Origin: Vibrio sinus
GTDB lineage: Bacteria > Pseudomonadota > Gammaproteobacteria > Enterobacterales > Vibrionaceae
Length of the DNA: 46,984 bases
Direction of reading: 5' to 3'
NCBI RefSeq assembly: GCF_023634645.1
Contig: NZ_JAMKMR010000026.1
Location: forward strand, 1 to 46,984
The translations under genes were made by a program, and so were the position numbers. The notes below the pieces were generated by a model. That model had not been told where the DNA came from, did no database searches, and saw nothing but the letters and a program-made list of their open reading frames with translations. Below are positions 7,787 through 15,971 of the stretch, in pieces. Each line of letters starts with the position of its first letter. Position 1 is the first letter of the stretch.

Positions 7787-10318
7787 TTGCAGGCTTATAC
7801 AGATACGTTAATTCAAAGATTAGATCGGCTGAATCAGCAGCGTATTGATCGTGCGCTGGCCCTTATGAGTCTGCCAAGTCAACGAGTCTTCCACCTCATT
7901 CCCGCATTATTTCACTACCATTTACCTTCCATTCCTGGCCACTTTGATGAAAGAGCCCCTTCTGGAGTATTCGATTTCACACCGACAGAGCAGCAGCTTA
8001 ACCTGCTGGTCGAACTTGGATTAGAAATCAGCATTGATACGGATTTAGTGACAGAGCAGGCGGATATCCTTGCTTTGTATACCATGGGTAGCACTTCTTC
8101 TATTGGCCAAAGCACTTCGAGTGATTTGGACGTTTGGGTGTGTGTGTCTAGCGATATGGATACGGATTGCCGCGATCGACTGACACTTAAGTGCGCCTTG
8201 ATAACGGAATGGGCAAAAACCCAAGGGGTCGAAGCCAATTTTTTCTTGATGGATGAGCAACGCTTTAGAAGCAACAGCTCAGAGGAAATGACAGGTGATA
8301 ATTGTGGCTCGTCACAGCATTTATTGCTGCTCGATGAATTCTATCGCTCTGCGGTTCGACTAGCAGGAAAAAAATTGTTGTGGCAGATTGTGCCGCCAGA
8401 CATGGAAGAGTGCTACGACGAATATGTGAGTGAGCTATGTGATGATGGCTCAATCAATTGCGCAGACTGGTTGGATTTTGGACAGCTTAGTCGTATTCCC
8501 GCTGAAGAATACTTTGGTGCGAATTTATGGCAGTTGTACAAAAGTATTGATTCTCCCTACAAGTCGGTTTTAAAAGCGATATTACTGGAAGCCTATTCCT
8601 GGGCGTACCCAAACACAGAATTATTAAGCATTGATAGTAAAAAGCGCTTCTTCGCTGATGAACCTGATTTATACGGAATGGATTCGTACTATTTAATGCT
8701 TGAGAAGGTAACTCAATACTTAGAACACATGGGTGATAGCACACGCTTAGAATTAGTACGTAAGTGCTTTTACTTGAAAACCCATGAAAAGCTTTCCCGT
8801 CAGCCAGGGGTAGGGTCGGTGAAATGGCGTCGTGAAGCATTAGCTGATCTCGTGCAGCATTGGGATTGGGATAATGGCTTATTGATGGAGCTAGATGACA
8901 GGCGCAACTGGAAAGTCGAGCAAGTGAAATTGGTTCACCATGCTTTGCTAGATGCGCTAATGCAAAGCTATCGTAACCTGATTCAGTTTGCGCGCAAAAA
9001 TGACATCACTTCTACCATTAGTCCGCAAGATATCAGTATCTTGGCCAGAAAGCTCTACGCGGCATTCGAAGTGCTACCAGGCAAGGTAACGCTACTAAAC
9101 CCGCAGATCTCTCCTGACTTGCATGAACCCGATTTGACCTTTATTGAGGTGAGAAAGGGTGGCGTGAATAAACCTGGCTGGTATTTATATAAACAGCCTC
9201 TCATTCCACACCGTATGATTGGGCAATCTAAGTTAGAGCATAATGAATACTTAAGTAAGCTGGTGGCTTGGGCGTTTTTTAATGGATTAACAACTGAAGC
9301 CACGCGGTTACATTCTGTGGTCAAAGACGCCGATATTGATATTGATAAGTTCTACCAGATGGTGAGCGATCTGCGCAATACCTTCTCACTCCATAAACGT
9401 CGACCCAGTATGCAAGCTTTGGCCAGTCCATGTGAAATTAGCCAATTGGCTATGTTTATCAATTTTGAGTCCGATCCAACCGCGCACCTTAATGCCAAGT
9501 CGCTGAAAATGGATTTGAAAAATATCGATATATTCAGCTTTAGTTGTGATGACTTAAGCTTGGTTGGCAGTGTCGACTTGGTTTATCGCAATTCTTGGCA
9601 CGAAGTACGTACTCTGCATTTTAAAGGTGCCACAGCGATACTTGATGCGCTAAAGACCATTTTGAGCAAGATGCACCAAGACGCTTTGCCTCCGGAATCA
9701 GTAGATGTGTTCTGCTACAGTAAGAATTTGCGCGGAATGATGCGTAATATGGTTTACCAATTGCTGGCTGAGTGCATAGAGCTGCGTCTTAAACCCTTTG
9801 AACAAGAAAAAAATCGTAGCTTTAAAGCCATTCGTGTGGCTGGGCAAATGTATGGCCTGTTTTTTGAGCGACGTGGGGTGTCTGTGCAGAAGCTGGAGAA
9901 TTCAGTGGATTTCTACCGCTGTATCTCAACCAACAAGCTGACCGGTTCTACGTTACTTGTGGTGGATAAGGAAAAAGAATATCAGTTACCACAGGTGGTT
10001 GATGGTTTCGCTAGTGAAGGGTTGATCCAGTTCTTTTTTGAAGATACCGAGAAAGGCTTTAATATCTATGTATTAGATGAGGCCAATAAAGTCGAGGTCT
10101 ATCATCAATTCAGTGGTGAAAAAGATGAGATGATCGCCAGCGTCAATAGCTTCTATACATCGGTAAAAGACGACAGCAAGCTATCACATAAGCTGATAAA
10201 CTTTAACTTGCCGCAATATTATCAAATTGTACGTTCAAACGACGGTGATGACTACGTGGTTCCGTATCGAAACGATCATTCGATTCAAGTGAAGCCAACG
10301 AAGCCCATCACCGCTTAA
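7787..10318 (+). CDS. cyaA: Class I adenylate cyclase
   Basis: CyaA makes cAMP from ATP and so feeds CRP regulation. The enterobacterial class I signature is present: YTMGSTSSIGQSTSSDLDVW, a nucleotidyltransferase-like GS...D-x-D motif near residue 100. The large C-terminal regulatory half is complete. I chose the TTG at 7787: it follows AAGGAT at normal spacing, gives 843 residues beginning (M)QAYTDTLIQRLD, and E. coli cyaA also starts with TTG. The GTG at 7727 has no ribosome binding site and would add 20 unrelated residues. It is divergent from hemC and ends 3 bp from the convergent cyaY. Confidence 0.95.
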   Translation: MQAYTDTLIQRLDRLNQQRIDRALALMSLPSQRVFHLIPALFHYHLPSIPGHFDERAPSGVFDFTPTEQQLNLLVELGLEISIDTDLVTEQADILALYTMGSTSSIGQSTSSDLDVWVCVSSDMDTDCRDRLTLKCALITEWAKTQGVEANFFLMDEQRFRSNSSEEMTGDNCGSSQHLLLLDEFYRSAVRLAGKKLLWQIVPPDMEECYDEYVSELCDDGSINCADWLDFGQLSRIPAEEYFGANLWQLYKSIDSPYKSVLKAILLEAYSWAYPNTELLSIDSKKRFFADEPDLYGMDSYYLMLEKVTQYLEHMGDSTRLELVRKCFYLKTHEKLSRQPGVGSVKWRREALADLVQHWDWDNGLLMELDDRRNWKVEQVKLVHHALLDALMQSYRNLIQFARKNDITSTISPQDISILARKLYAAFEVLPGKVTLLNPQISPDLHEPDLTFIEVRKGGVNKPGWYLYKQPLIPHRMIGQSKLEHNEYLSKLVAWAFFNGLTTEATRLHSVVKDADIDIDKFYQMVSDLRNTFSLHKRRPSMQALASPCEISQLAMFINFESDPTAHLNAKSLKMDLKNIDIFSFSCDDLSLVGSVDLVYRNSWHEVRTLHFKGATAILDALKTILSKMHQDALPPESVDVFCYSKNLRGMMRNMVYQLLAECIELRLKPFEQEKNRSFKAIRVAGQMYGLFFERRGVSVQKLENSVDFYRCISTNKLTGSTLLVVDKEKEYQLPQVVDGFASEGLIQFFFEDTEKGFNIYVLDEANKVEVYHQFSGEKDEMIASVNSFYTSVKDDSKLSHKLINFNLPQYYQIVRSNDGDDYVVPYRNDHSIQVKPTKPITA

Positions 10319-10321
10319 GCT

Positions 10322-10636
10322 TTAATCCCACTCAATGTCTTCTTGACTTTGAATGTCACATTCCCGTTTTACCATGGCTTGAAACTCAACCCCGGTTTTG
10401 GAGCAAATCCAAGCGTCCTCAATGAGTTTAAAGTGATAACCACCAGATTTTGATGCTAACCAAATCTCATGCATTGGCTCTTGACGGTTGATGATGATTT
10501 GGCTTCTGTCTTCAAATTCAAGTGTCATTACATTGCCTGATACTTCATAGTCAATGTCCGCTCCAGAGTTATCAATGGCCTCTTCAATCAGTTGTAATTG
10601 TGCATCTACTTTTTGATGAAATTCGGAGTCATTCAT
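10322..10636 (-). CDS. cyaY: CyaY, bacterial frataxin
   Basis: CyaY is a small iron-binding acidic protein that modulates iron-sulphur cluster assembly through IscS. It has 104 residues, the normal length. The first helix is acidic (about 1-25), followed by the frataxin sheet with VMTLEFEDRSQIIINRQEP and EIWLASKSGGYHF. AGGATAA precedes the ATG. The gene is tail to tail with cyaA with only 3 bp between, the classical arrangement that gave it its name. Confidence 0.96.
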   Translation of the reverse strand: MNDSEFHQKVDAQLQLIEEAIDNSGADIDYEVSGNVMTLEFEDRSQIIINRQEPMHEIWLASKSGGYHFKLIEDAWICSKTGVEFQAMVKRECDIQSQEDIEWD

Positions 10637-10712
10637 CTGTCATTATCCTATTGCATTTCTTGGGTGTGGTGCGATTATAGGGGGCATTGACTTAATAATC
10701 ACGATATCAACG

Positions 10713-10880
10713 ATGAAAAAATCACTCATAGCTTTGACAATGTTATCGGTATTCGTTTTGGCTGGCTGTGGTCAAACGGGACCACTGTATATGCCGAAAG
10801 ATAAATCAACCAATGCTGATACTCAAACAAGCAGTACCGCGAGCTCACCGTCGACAGAAACCAGTCAAGCTCAGCAGTAA
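10713..10880 (+). CDS. lptM: LptM (YifL) small lipoprotein
   Basis: This 55-residue gene encodes MKKSLIALTMLSVFVLAGCG followed by QTGPLYMPKD and a Ser/Thr/Gln-rich tail. The lipobox LAGC places the lipidated cysteine at residue 19. GQTGPLYxP is the hallmark of LptM, which in E. coli supports oxidative maturation of the LptD LPS transport channel at the outer membrane. The position between cyaY (divergent) and lysA (36 bp downstream) matches the enteric arrangement. Its ribosome binding site is weak. Confidence 0.93.
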   Translation: MKKSLIALTMLSVFVLAGCGQTGPLYMPKDKSTNADTQTSSTASSPSTETSQAQQ

Positions 10881-10916
10881 GTGTGACAATGACAACCAAG
10901 AACAAAGGTAACAACA

Positions 10917-12170
10917 GTGGATTATTTCAACTATCGTGAAGACGGCCAGTTATGTGCCGAAGACGTGGAATTATCAGAGCTTGCCGAGCAATACGGTACG
11001 CCGTTATACGTATATTCTAGAGCCACCTTAGAGAGGCATTGGAATGCATTTGATAAATCGGTAGCCGGTCATCCGCATCTTGTGTGCTACGCGGTAAAGG
11101 CGAACTCCAACTTGGGCGTGTTAAATGCCTTAGCAAGATTGGGCTCTGGTTTTGATATTGTATCTGGTGGGGAGCTTGAGCGAGTGATAGCCGCAGGCGG
11201 CGATCCGGCGAAAGTGGTGTTCTCAGGTGTGGGTAAAACCAGCCAAGAAATGAAACGTGCGCTTGAGCTACAGATTAAGTGCTTCAATGTTGAATCTGAG
11301 CCAGAGCTTGAGCGGCTAAATCAAGTCGCGGCAGAGCTGGGTGTTAAGGCTCCGATCTCTTTGCGCATTAACCCAGATGTAGATGCCAATACTCACCCTT
11401 ATATTTCAACAGGGTTGCGTGATAATAAATTTGGTATTGCATTCGATAGAGCAGCGCAGGTGTATAAATTTGCGCAAAGCTTAGAACACCTCGATGTGCA
11501 GGGCATAGATTGTCATATCGGCTCGCAGCTGACTGACCTTGAGCCTTTTATCGATGCCACTGATAGGCTGCTTGCATTAATTGACGACCTTAAAGCGCAT
11601 GGTGTAAACATTAAACACCTCGATGTCGGTGGTGGGTTAGGCGTTATCTATCGTGATGAAATGCCCCCTCAACCCTCTGAATATGCTCAGGCTTTACTTG
11701 AGCGATTACACCAACATCAAGATCTTGAACTGATTTTTGAGCCGGGCCGAGCCATTGCCGCCAATGCAGGCATATTGCTTACCCGAGTCGAGTTTCTAAA
11801 ACACACTGAACATAAAAACTTTGCCATTATCGACGCTGCGATGAATGACTTGATGCGTCCTGCTCTTTACCAAGCTTGGCAAGATATTGTGCCTGTGTCG
11901 CCACGTGATGGAGAGCCTTCTACCTACGATTTGGTTGGTCCAATATGCGAAACTGGGGACTTTTTAGGTAAAGATCGGTCACTGGTCTTAGAATCAGGGG
12001 ATTTACTTGCTGTGCGTTCTGCTGGTGCCTATGGTTTTGTTATGTCTTCAAATTACAACACTCGAGCACGTGTTGCTGAGGTGATGGTTGATAAAGATCG
12101 TACTTACCTTGTTCGTCAACGAGAAGAGCTATCTAGTTTATGGGCGCTTGAAAATATACTTCCGGAGTAA
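10917..12170 (+). CDS. lysA: Diaminopimelate decarboxylase
   Basis: LysA performs the last step of lysine synthesis, PLP-dependent decarboxylation of meso-diaminopimelate. The 417-residue protein is a fold III PLP enzyme. The PLP lysine is in YAVKANSN (Lys61), followed by SGGELERVI, HIGSQLTDLEPF, the Gly-rich DVGGGLGV phosphate loop, EPGRAIAANAG and the CETGDFL motif with the cysteine acting from the partner subunit. The start is GTG with AAAGG upstream. It lies 10 bp before dapF, so the two enzymes that use meso-DAP and make it are co-transcribed. Confidence 0.97.
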   Translation: MDYFNYREDGQLCAEDVELSELAEQYGTPLYVYSRATLERHWNAFDKSVAGHPHLVCYAVKANSNLGVLNALARLGSGFDIVSGGELERVIAAGGDPAKVVFSGVGKTSQEMKRALELQIKCFNVESEPELERLNQVAAELGVKAPISLRINPDVDANTHPYISTGLRDNKFGIAFDRAAQVYKFAQSLEHLDVQGIDCHIGSQLTDLEPFIDATDRLLALIDDLKAHGVNIKHLDVGGGLGVIYRDEMPPQPSEYAQALLERLHQHQDLELIFEPGRAIAANAGILLTRVEFLKHTEHKNFAIIDAAMNDLMRPALYQAWQDIVPVSPRDGEPSTYDLVGPICETGDFLGKDRSLVLESGDLLAVRSAGAYGFVMSSNYNTRARVAEVMVDKDRTYLVRQREELSSLWALENILPE

Positions 12171-12180
12171 ATAACACACT

Positions 12181-13011
12181 ATGCACTTCCATTTTTCAAA
12201 AATGCATGGTTTGGGTAACGATTTCATGGTCGTGGATTGTGTGACTCAAAACATCTTTTTTTCTCCAGAACTCATTCGTCGCCTGGCGGACAGAAATACG
12301 GGTGTCGGTTTTGATCAATTGTTAGTGGTTGAAGCGCCTTACGACCCTGAAACGGATTTCCACTACCGCATCTTTAACGCTGATGGTAGTGAAGTCGAGC
12401 AATGCGGCAATGGCGCTCGGTGCTTTGCTCGTTTTGTGCGAATGAAAGGGTTGACCAATAAGTTCAACATCAGTGTGAGCACTAAAAAAGGCAAGATGGT
12501 TCTAAACATCGAAGAGGATGATCAGGTTAAAGTCAATATGGGCTTACCTGAGTTTGAACCAAATAAAATACCTTTCAAAGCAAAGCAAACCGAAAAGACT
12601 TACATTATCCGGACTGAAGAGTACACTTTGTTTTGTGGAGCGGTCAGTATGGGGAACCCGCATGTGGTGACTGTTGTTGAGGATATTGAAACGGCTAAGG
12701 TAGAACATCTAGGCCCGCTTCTTGAATCACATGAGCGTTTTCCTGAACGAGTGAATGCAGGTTTTATGCAAGTCGTATCGCGTAATGAAGTGAAATTGCG
12801 GGTTTACGAAAGAGGCGCTGGAGAAACCCAAGCTTGTGGTAGCGGTGCCTGTGGTGCCGTCGCGATTGGTATTGTTCAAGGTTTACTCGACGAAGATGTG
12901 ACTGTGCATTTGCCTGGAGGCAAGTTGCAGATCCAATGGAATGGAACAGACAAGCCTCTTTATATGACAGGCCCAGCCACTCATGTCTATGATGGGCAGC
13001 TATCATGTTAA
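12181..13011 (+). CDS. dapF: Diaminopimelate epimerase
   Basis: DapF converts LL- to meso-diaminopimelate for lysine and peptidoglycan. It is PLP-independent and uses two cysteines, here Cys75 (EQCGNGARC) and Cys219 (GAGETQACGSGACG). It has 276 residues, beginning with the typical MHFHFSKMHGLGNDFMVVD. It sits between lysA and the DUF484 gene with short gaps and is probably in the lptM/lysA operon. Confidence 0.97.
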   Translation: MHFHFSKMHGLGNDFMVVDCVTQNIFFSPELIRRLADRNTGVGFDQLLVVEAPYDPETDFHYRIFNADGSEVEQCGNGARCFARFVRMKGLTNKFNISVSTKKGKMVLNIEEDDQVKVNMGLPEFEPNKIPFKAKQTEKTYIIRTEEYTLFCGAVSMGNPHVVTVVEDIETAKVEHLGPLLESHERFPERVNAGFMQVVSRNEVKLRVYERGAGETQACGSGACGAVAIGIVQGLLDEDVTVHLPGGKLQIQWNGTDKPLYMTGPATHVYDGQLSC

Positions 13012-13026
13012 ATTTAAGGATGAATT

Positions 13027-13737
13027 TTGTCTCAAACTGAAGCAGACGAGCTGACAGCGCAAGTTGTCACAGAATATTTAAAAGATAATCCTGATTTTTT
13101 TCTTCACCGACAGGATTTGGTTGAGCACTTGTCTTTGCCATCACAAGAGCAAGGAGCTGTTTCTCTTGTGCATGTTCAGATGACGCGTCAACGTCAGCGT
13201 ATTGAAGACTTAGAGGAAGAAATTACTGCGTTAATGTCTTTAGCCGCTGACAACGACAAAACATTTCACGAATTCATGCAGTTGCAAGAACAGATATTAA
13301 AATGTCATGATTTATTTAGTGCTATCCAATGTATTGAAAACAAGGCACACAGCTTAGATCTGCAAGCCTATATTCGCCTTATCGATGTAGAAGAGCCACT
13401 TTATCAGTTCAGCCAGGTGAGTTATCAAAAATTTGCTAATCAGCACTTGAATGGTAAAGACGCCTTTCTAGGTAGATTGCGTAAAAGTGATCGACAAGCC
13501 TTGCTGGGTGAGCTTGGCTCTACACCCGATCTCGGTTCTTACGTCGTGCTTCCTTTGCTGCGCAAACAGGTGCTTGGACTGCTTATTTTCTCCAGTGATG
13601 ATGGTGGCCACTTTCAACCTAGCATGGATACGTTATTTTTACGCCATTTAGCCTTGGTATTTTCGCATTTAGTGGAAACCTTACCTTGGAACTCTGTCGG
13701 AGGCGATAATGACCAACTCTCAAACGGTTCTTCCTAA
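13027..13737 (+). CDS. DUF484 family protein
   Basis: This 236-residue protein has an N-terminal helix (VVTEYLKDNPDFFLHRQDLVEHL, shown only in part by the family motif NPDFF), a coiled coil around 50-75, and a C-terminal GAF-like domain (SYVVLPLLRKQVLGLLIF; HFQPSMDTLFLRHLALV). This is the DUF484 family found between dapF and xerC in gammaproteobacteria, whose function is not established. TTG 13027 was chosen because AAGGA lies six bases upstream and the nearby ATG 13020 is in another frame that stops at once. It overlaps xerC by 29 bp, suggesting coupled translation. Confidence 0.88.
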   Translation: MSQTEADELTAQVVTEYLKDNPDFFLHRQDLVEHLSLPSQEQGAVSLVHVQMTRQRQRIEDLEEEITALMSLAADNDKTFHEFMQLQEQILKCHDLFSAIQCIENKAHSLDLQAYIRLIDVEEPLYQFSQVSYQKFANQHLNGKDAFLGRLRKSDRQALLGELGSTPDLGSYVVLPLLRKQVLGLLIFSSDDGGHFQPSMDTLFLRHLALVFSHLVETLPWNSVGGDNDQLSNGSS

Positions 13738-14638
13738 ACAATTGCAACATGCTCTAGAGCGATTTTATGAATATTTGAGGAGTGAAAAAGGGTTGAGTCT
13801 ACACACTCAACGAAATTACAAGCAGCAATTAGAAACCATGGCTCAACACTTGTACGCGATGGGTGTGAGTGAGTGGCAGCAAGTCGATGCGTCTTGGGTG
13901 CGTCAGCTTGTGAGTAAGGGTAAGCGTGATGGCATGAAAGCCAGTAGCATTTCCACGCGCCTGTCGTCCTTGCGTAGTTTTTTTGACTTTCTTATTCGTC
14001 AAGGTGAGCTTGAAGCTAATCCCGCCAAAGGCGTCTCTGCACCTAGAAAGCGTCGGCCATTACCAAAGAATCTTGATGTGGATGAAGTTGGCCAACTACT
14101 GGAAGTTAATGAGGATGATCCGCTAGCGATCCGTGATCGTGCCATGATGGAACTGATGTATGGAGCTGGTCTGCGATTGGCAGAGCTTATCAGTATCAAC
14201 GTCAAAGATGTGGGCTTTGGTAGTGGTGAAATTCGAGTGATTGGTAAAGGTGACAAAGAGCGTAAAGTTCCATTTTCTGGGCAGGCTAAAGAGTGGGTGG
14301 CACTGTGGTTGCGCGAGCGGCCAGATATGGCGAATGCGGACGAAAGCGCGTTGTTTGTCTCCAAATTAGGCGTGCGGATCTCTCATCGCAGCGTACAAAA
14401 GCGCATGGCAGAGTGGGGACAAAAACAATCTGTTGCCAGCCACATTAGCCCACATAAACTTCGCCACTCATTTGCCACTCATATGCTTGAGTCGAGCAAC
14501 AACCTACGAGCCGTGCAAGAGTTGCTCGGTCATGAAAATATCTCGACCACTCAAATCTATACGCATCTCGATTTTCAACATCTTGCTCAAGTGTATGACC
14601 AAGCGCACCCTAGAGCGAAGAAGAAAGGGAAAGACTAG
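13709..14638 (+). CDS. xerC: Tyrosine recombinase XerC
   Basis: XerC, with XerD, resolves chromosome dimers at dif. In vibrios the same pair is used by phages and plasmids that integrate at dif. The 309-residue protein has the N-terminal SAM-like DNA-binding domain (about 10-105) and the catalytic domain with all expected residues: Arg156 (GAGLRLAEL), Lys180, His249-x-x-Arg252 (HKLRHSFATHML), His275 (LLGH) and Tyr284 (IYTHLD). It overlaps the DUF484 gene upstream and is 3 bp from yigB downstream, the gene order found in enteric bacteria. Confidence 0.97.
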   Translation: MTNSQTVLPKQLQHALERFYEYLRSEKGLSLHTQRNYKQQLETMAQHLYAMGVSEWQQVDASWVRQLVSKGKRDGMKASSISTRLSSLRSFFDFLIRQGELEANPAKGVSAPRKRRPLPKNLDVDEVGQLLEVNEDDPLAIRDRAMMELMYGAGLRLAELISINVKDVGFGSGEIRVIGKGDKERKVPFSGQAKEWVALWLRERPDMANADESALFVSKLGVRISHRSVQKRMAEWGQKQSVASHISPHKLRHSFATHMLESSNNLRAVQELLGHENISTTQIYTHLDFQHLAQVYDQAHPRAKKKGKD

Positions 14639-14641
14639 GCC

Positions 14642-15358
14642 ATGTTACTGTATCGCCGACCCACTCAAATCCAAGCCATGACGTTCGATTTGGATGATAC
14701 CTTGTATGACAACGGGCCGGTGATTCGAAGAGTAGAAACGCAGCTTAACAAATGGATGGCCCAGCACCACCCGCTTTACACTTTTCAGCCTTCGTCATGG
14801 TGGTTGGAATTGAAAAAGGAGCTGGTGGCGAGTGATCCCGCTTTGAAACACGACGTTTCGTTGTGGCGTCAGCGGCATTTAAGCCAAGGTCTGATGCGTT
14901 TAGGCTATTCGGCTGAGCAAGCTTCCCACGCGGCAGACGATGCTATGCTGCAAGTGATGCGTTGGCGAAGTGACTTCACTGTGCCGTCAATCAGCCATCA
15001 CACCTTGCAAGAGCTATCCAAACGCTTTCCACTCGTTGCTATTACCAATGGTAACGTCGATGCTGACAAGATTGGCATTGGGCATTACTTTCAAAGTGTC
15101 TACAAATCCGGCATTGATGGTCGCGCTAAACCATGGGGTGATTTATTTGGAAAAGCTCAGCGTGATCTATCGGTTCCTCGTCATCGCATATTACATATCG
15201 GCGATGACTTAAATTCAGACGTGAACGGCGCGAAGCGTGCAGGCTATCAGGCATGTTGGCTAAATAATGGTCGCTCAAGTTTGTTTGGCGAGCGTAAGGC
15301 TCGTTCCTTGCCAGATATAGAAATACGTACCATCGATGAACTTCTTTTATTGCTTTAG
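14642..15358 (+). CDS. yigB: HAD phosphatase YigB (riboflavin pathway)
   Basis: This is a 238-residue HAD-superfamily phosphatase. Motif I is FDLDDTLYDN (around 16-25), motif II is AITNGN, and motifs III/IV are the lysine in RAKPWG and HIGDDLNSDVNGA. E. coli YigB dephosphorylates 5-amino-6-(5-phosphoribitylamino)uracil in flavin synthesis. Position after xerC and overall similarity support orthology, but HAD substrate calls from sequence are soft. Its last 12 bp overlap the convergent DTW gene. Confidence 0.9.
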   Translation: MLLYRRPTQIQAMTFDLDDTLYDNGPVIRRVETQLNKWMAQHHPLYTFQPSSWWLELKKELVASDPALKHDVSLWRQRHLSQGLMRLGYSAEQASHAADDAMLQVMRWRSDFTVPSISHHTLQELSKRFPLVAITNGNVDADKIGIGHYFQSVYKSGIDGRAKPWGDLFGKAQRDLSVPRHRILHIGDDLNSDVNGAKRAGYQACWLNNGRSSLFGERKARSLPDIEIRTIDELLLLL

Positions 15359-15952
15359 AGCATGCCCGCTGCGGTCGGCTTGAAAAACCTTAAGATAGTG
15401 AGCAAAAAATGTCAGTAGCTTTTCTGCCTGCTGCGGGTAGTGATGATGTTTCAGTAGTTCACAGCCCACTTCGACGGTACACAAATGGCCCGTTTGTTGA
15501 TTTCTTCTCAATGAGTAACGTGATTGCGAGAGCGTGGGGAGCGACACGGCTGGGATGTCACGCAGCCACGCACTTTTGTTGAGCATTTTCTTTGCTTCTT
15601 GCCACGTTCCATCCAGCACAATATATAAAGGTGTCTGGTTCGACTGGCTAAAATCCATCTCTGTAATTTGCGTGCTATCATCACTGGGAAAGACAAGTAA
15701 AGGTTGATAATTGGGCTGGCTTAGCCTCTGAATCAGTGATGCTGCTGGCGTTACTCTATCCCAAACGTATTGGTGGCAATTGGCTAATGAGTTGGCAAGT
15801 AGCTGGCCAGTATTGGTCGACCTAGCGACTTCGTTTGGGTGCACAAGCAATGCAATGTGAAGGTTGCTATCGAGCTTGGGCAACTCATGACACAAACACT
15901 GGTGGCGGAAGCCACAGCCGGGGCATGGTGTATTAAGTGTAGGGTGAGTCAT
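15347..15952 (-). CDS. DTW-domain tRNA-uridine aminocarboxypropyltransferase (TapT-like)
   Basis: This 201-residue protein begins with a probable zinc site (CPGCGFRHQCLC, four cysteines at about 9-20) and carries the DTW-family motifs HPNEVARSTNTGQLL and LDGTWQEAKKML. The family transfers the 3-amino-3-carboxypropyl group from SAM to a uridine of tRNA (acp3U). E. coli TapT acts at position 47. The motif here reads DGTW where the family name refers to DTW. Its 3' end overlaps yigB by 12 bp tail to tail. No terminator separates them. Confidence 0.82.
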   Translation of the reverse strand: MTHPTLNTPCPGCGFRHQCLCHELPKLDSNLHIALLVHPNEVARSTNTGQLLANSLANCHQYVWDRVTPAASLIQRLSQPNYQPLLVFPSDDSTQITEMDFSQSNQTPLYIVLDGTWQEAKKMLNKSAWLRDIPAVSLPTLSQSRYSLRRNQQTGHLCTVEVGCELLKHHHYPQQAEKLLTFFAHYLKVFQADRSGHALKQ

Positions 15953-15971
15953 ACTAGGTAGAGTATCTCGA

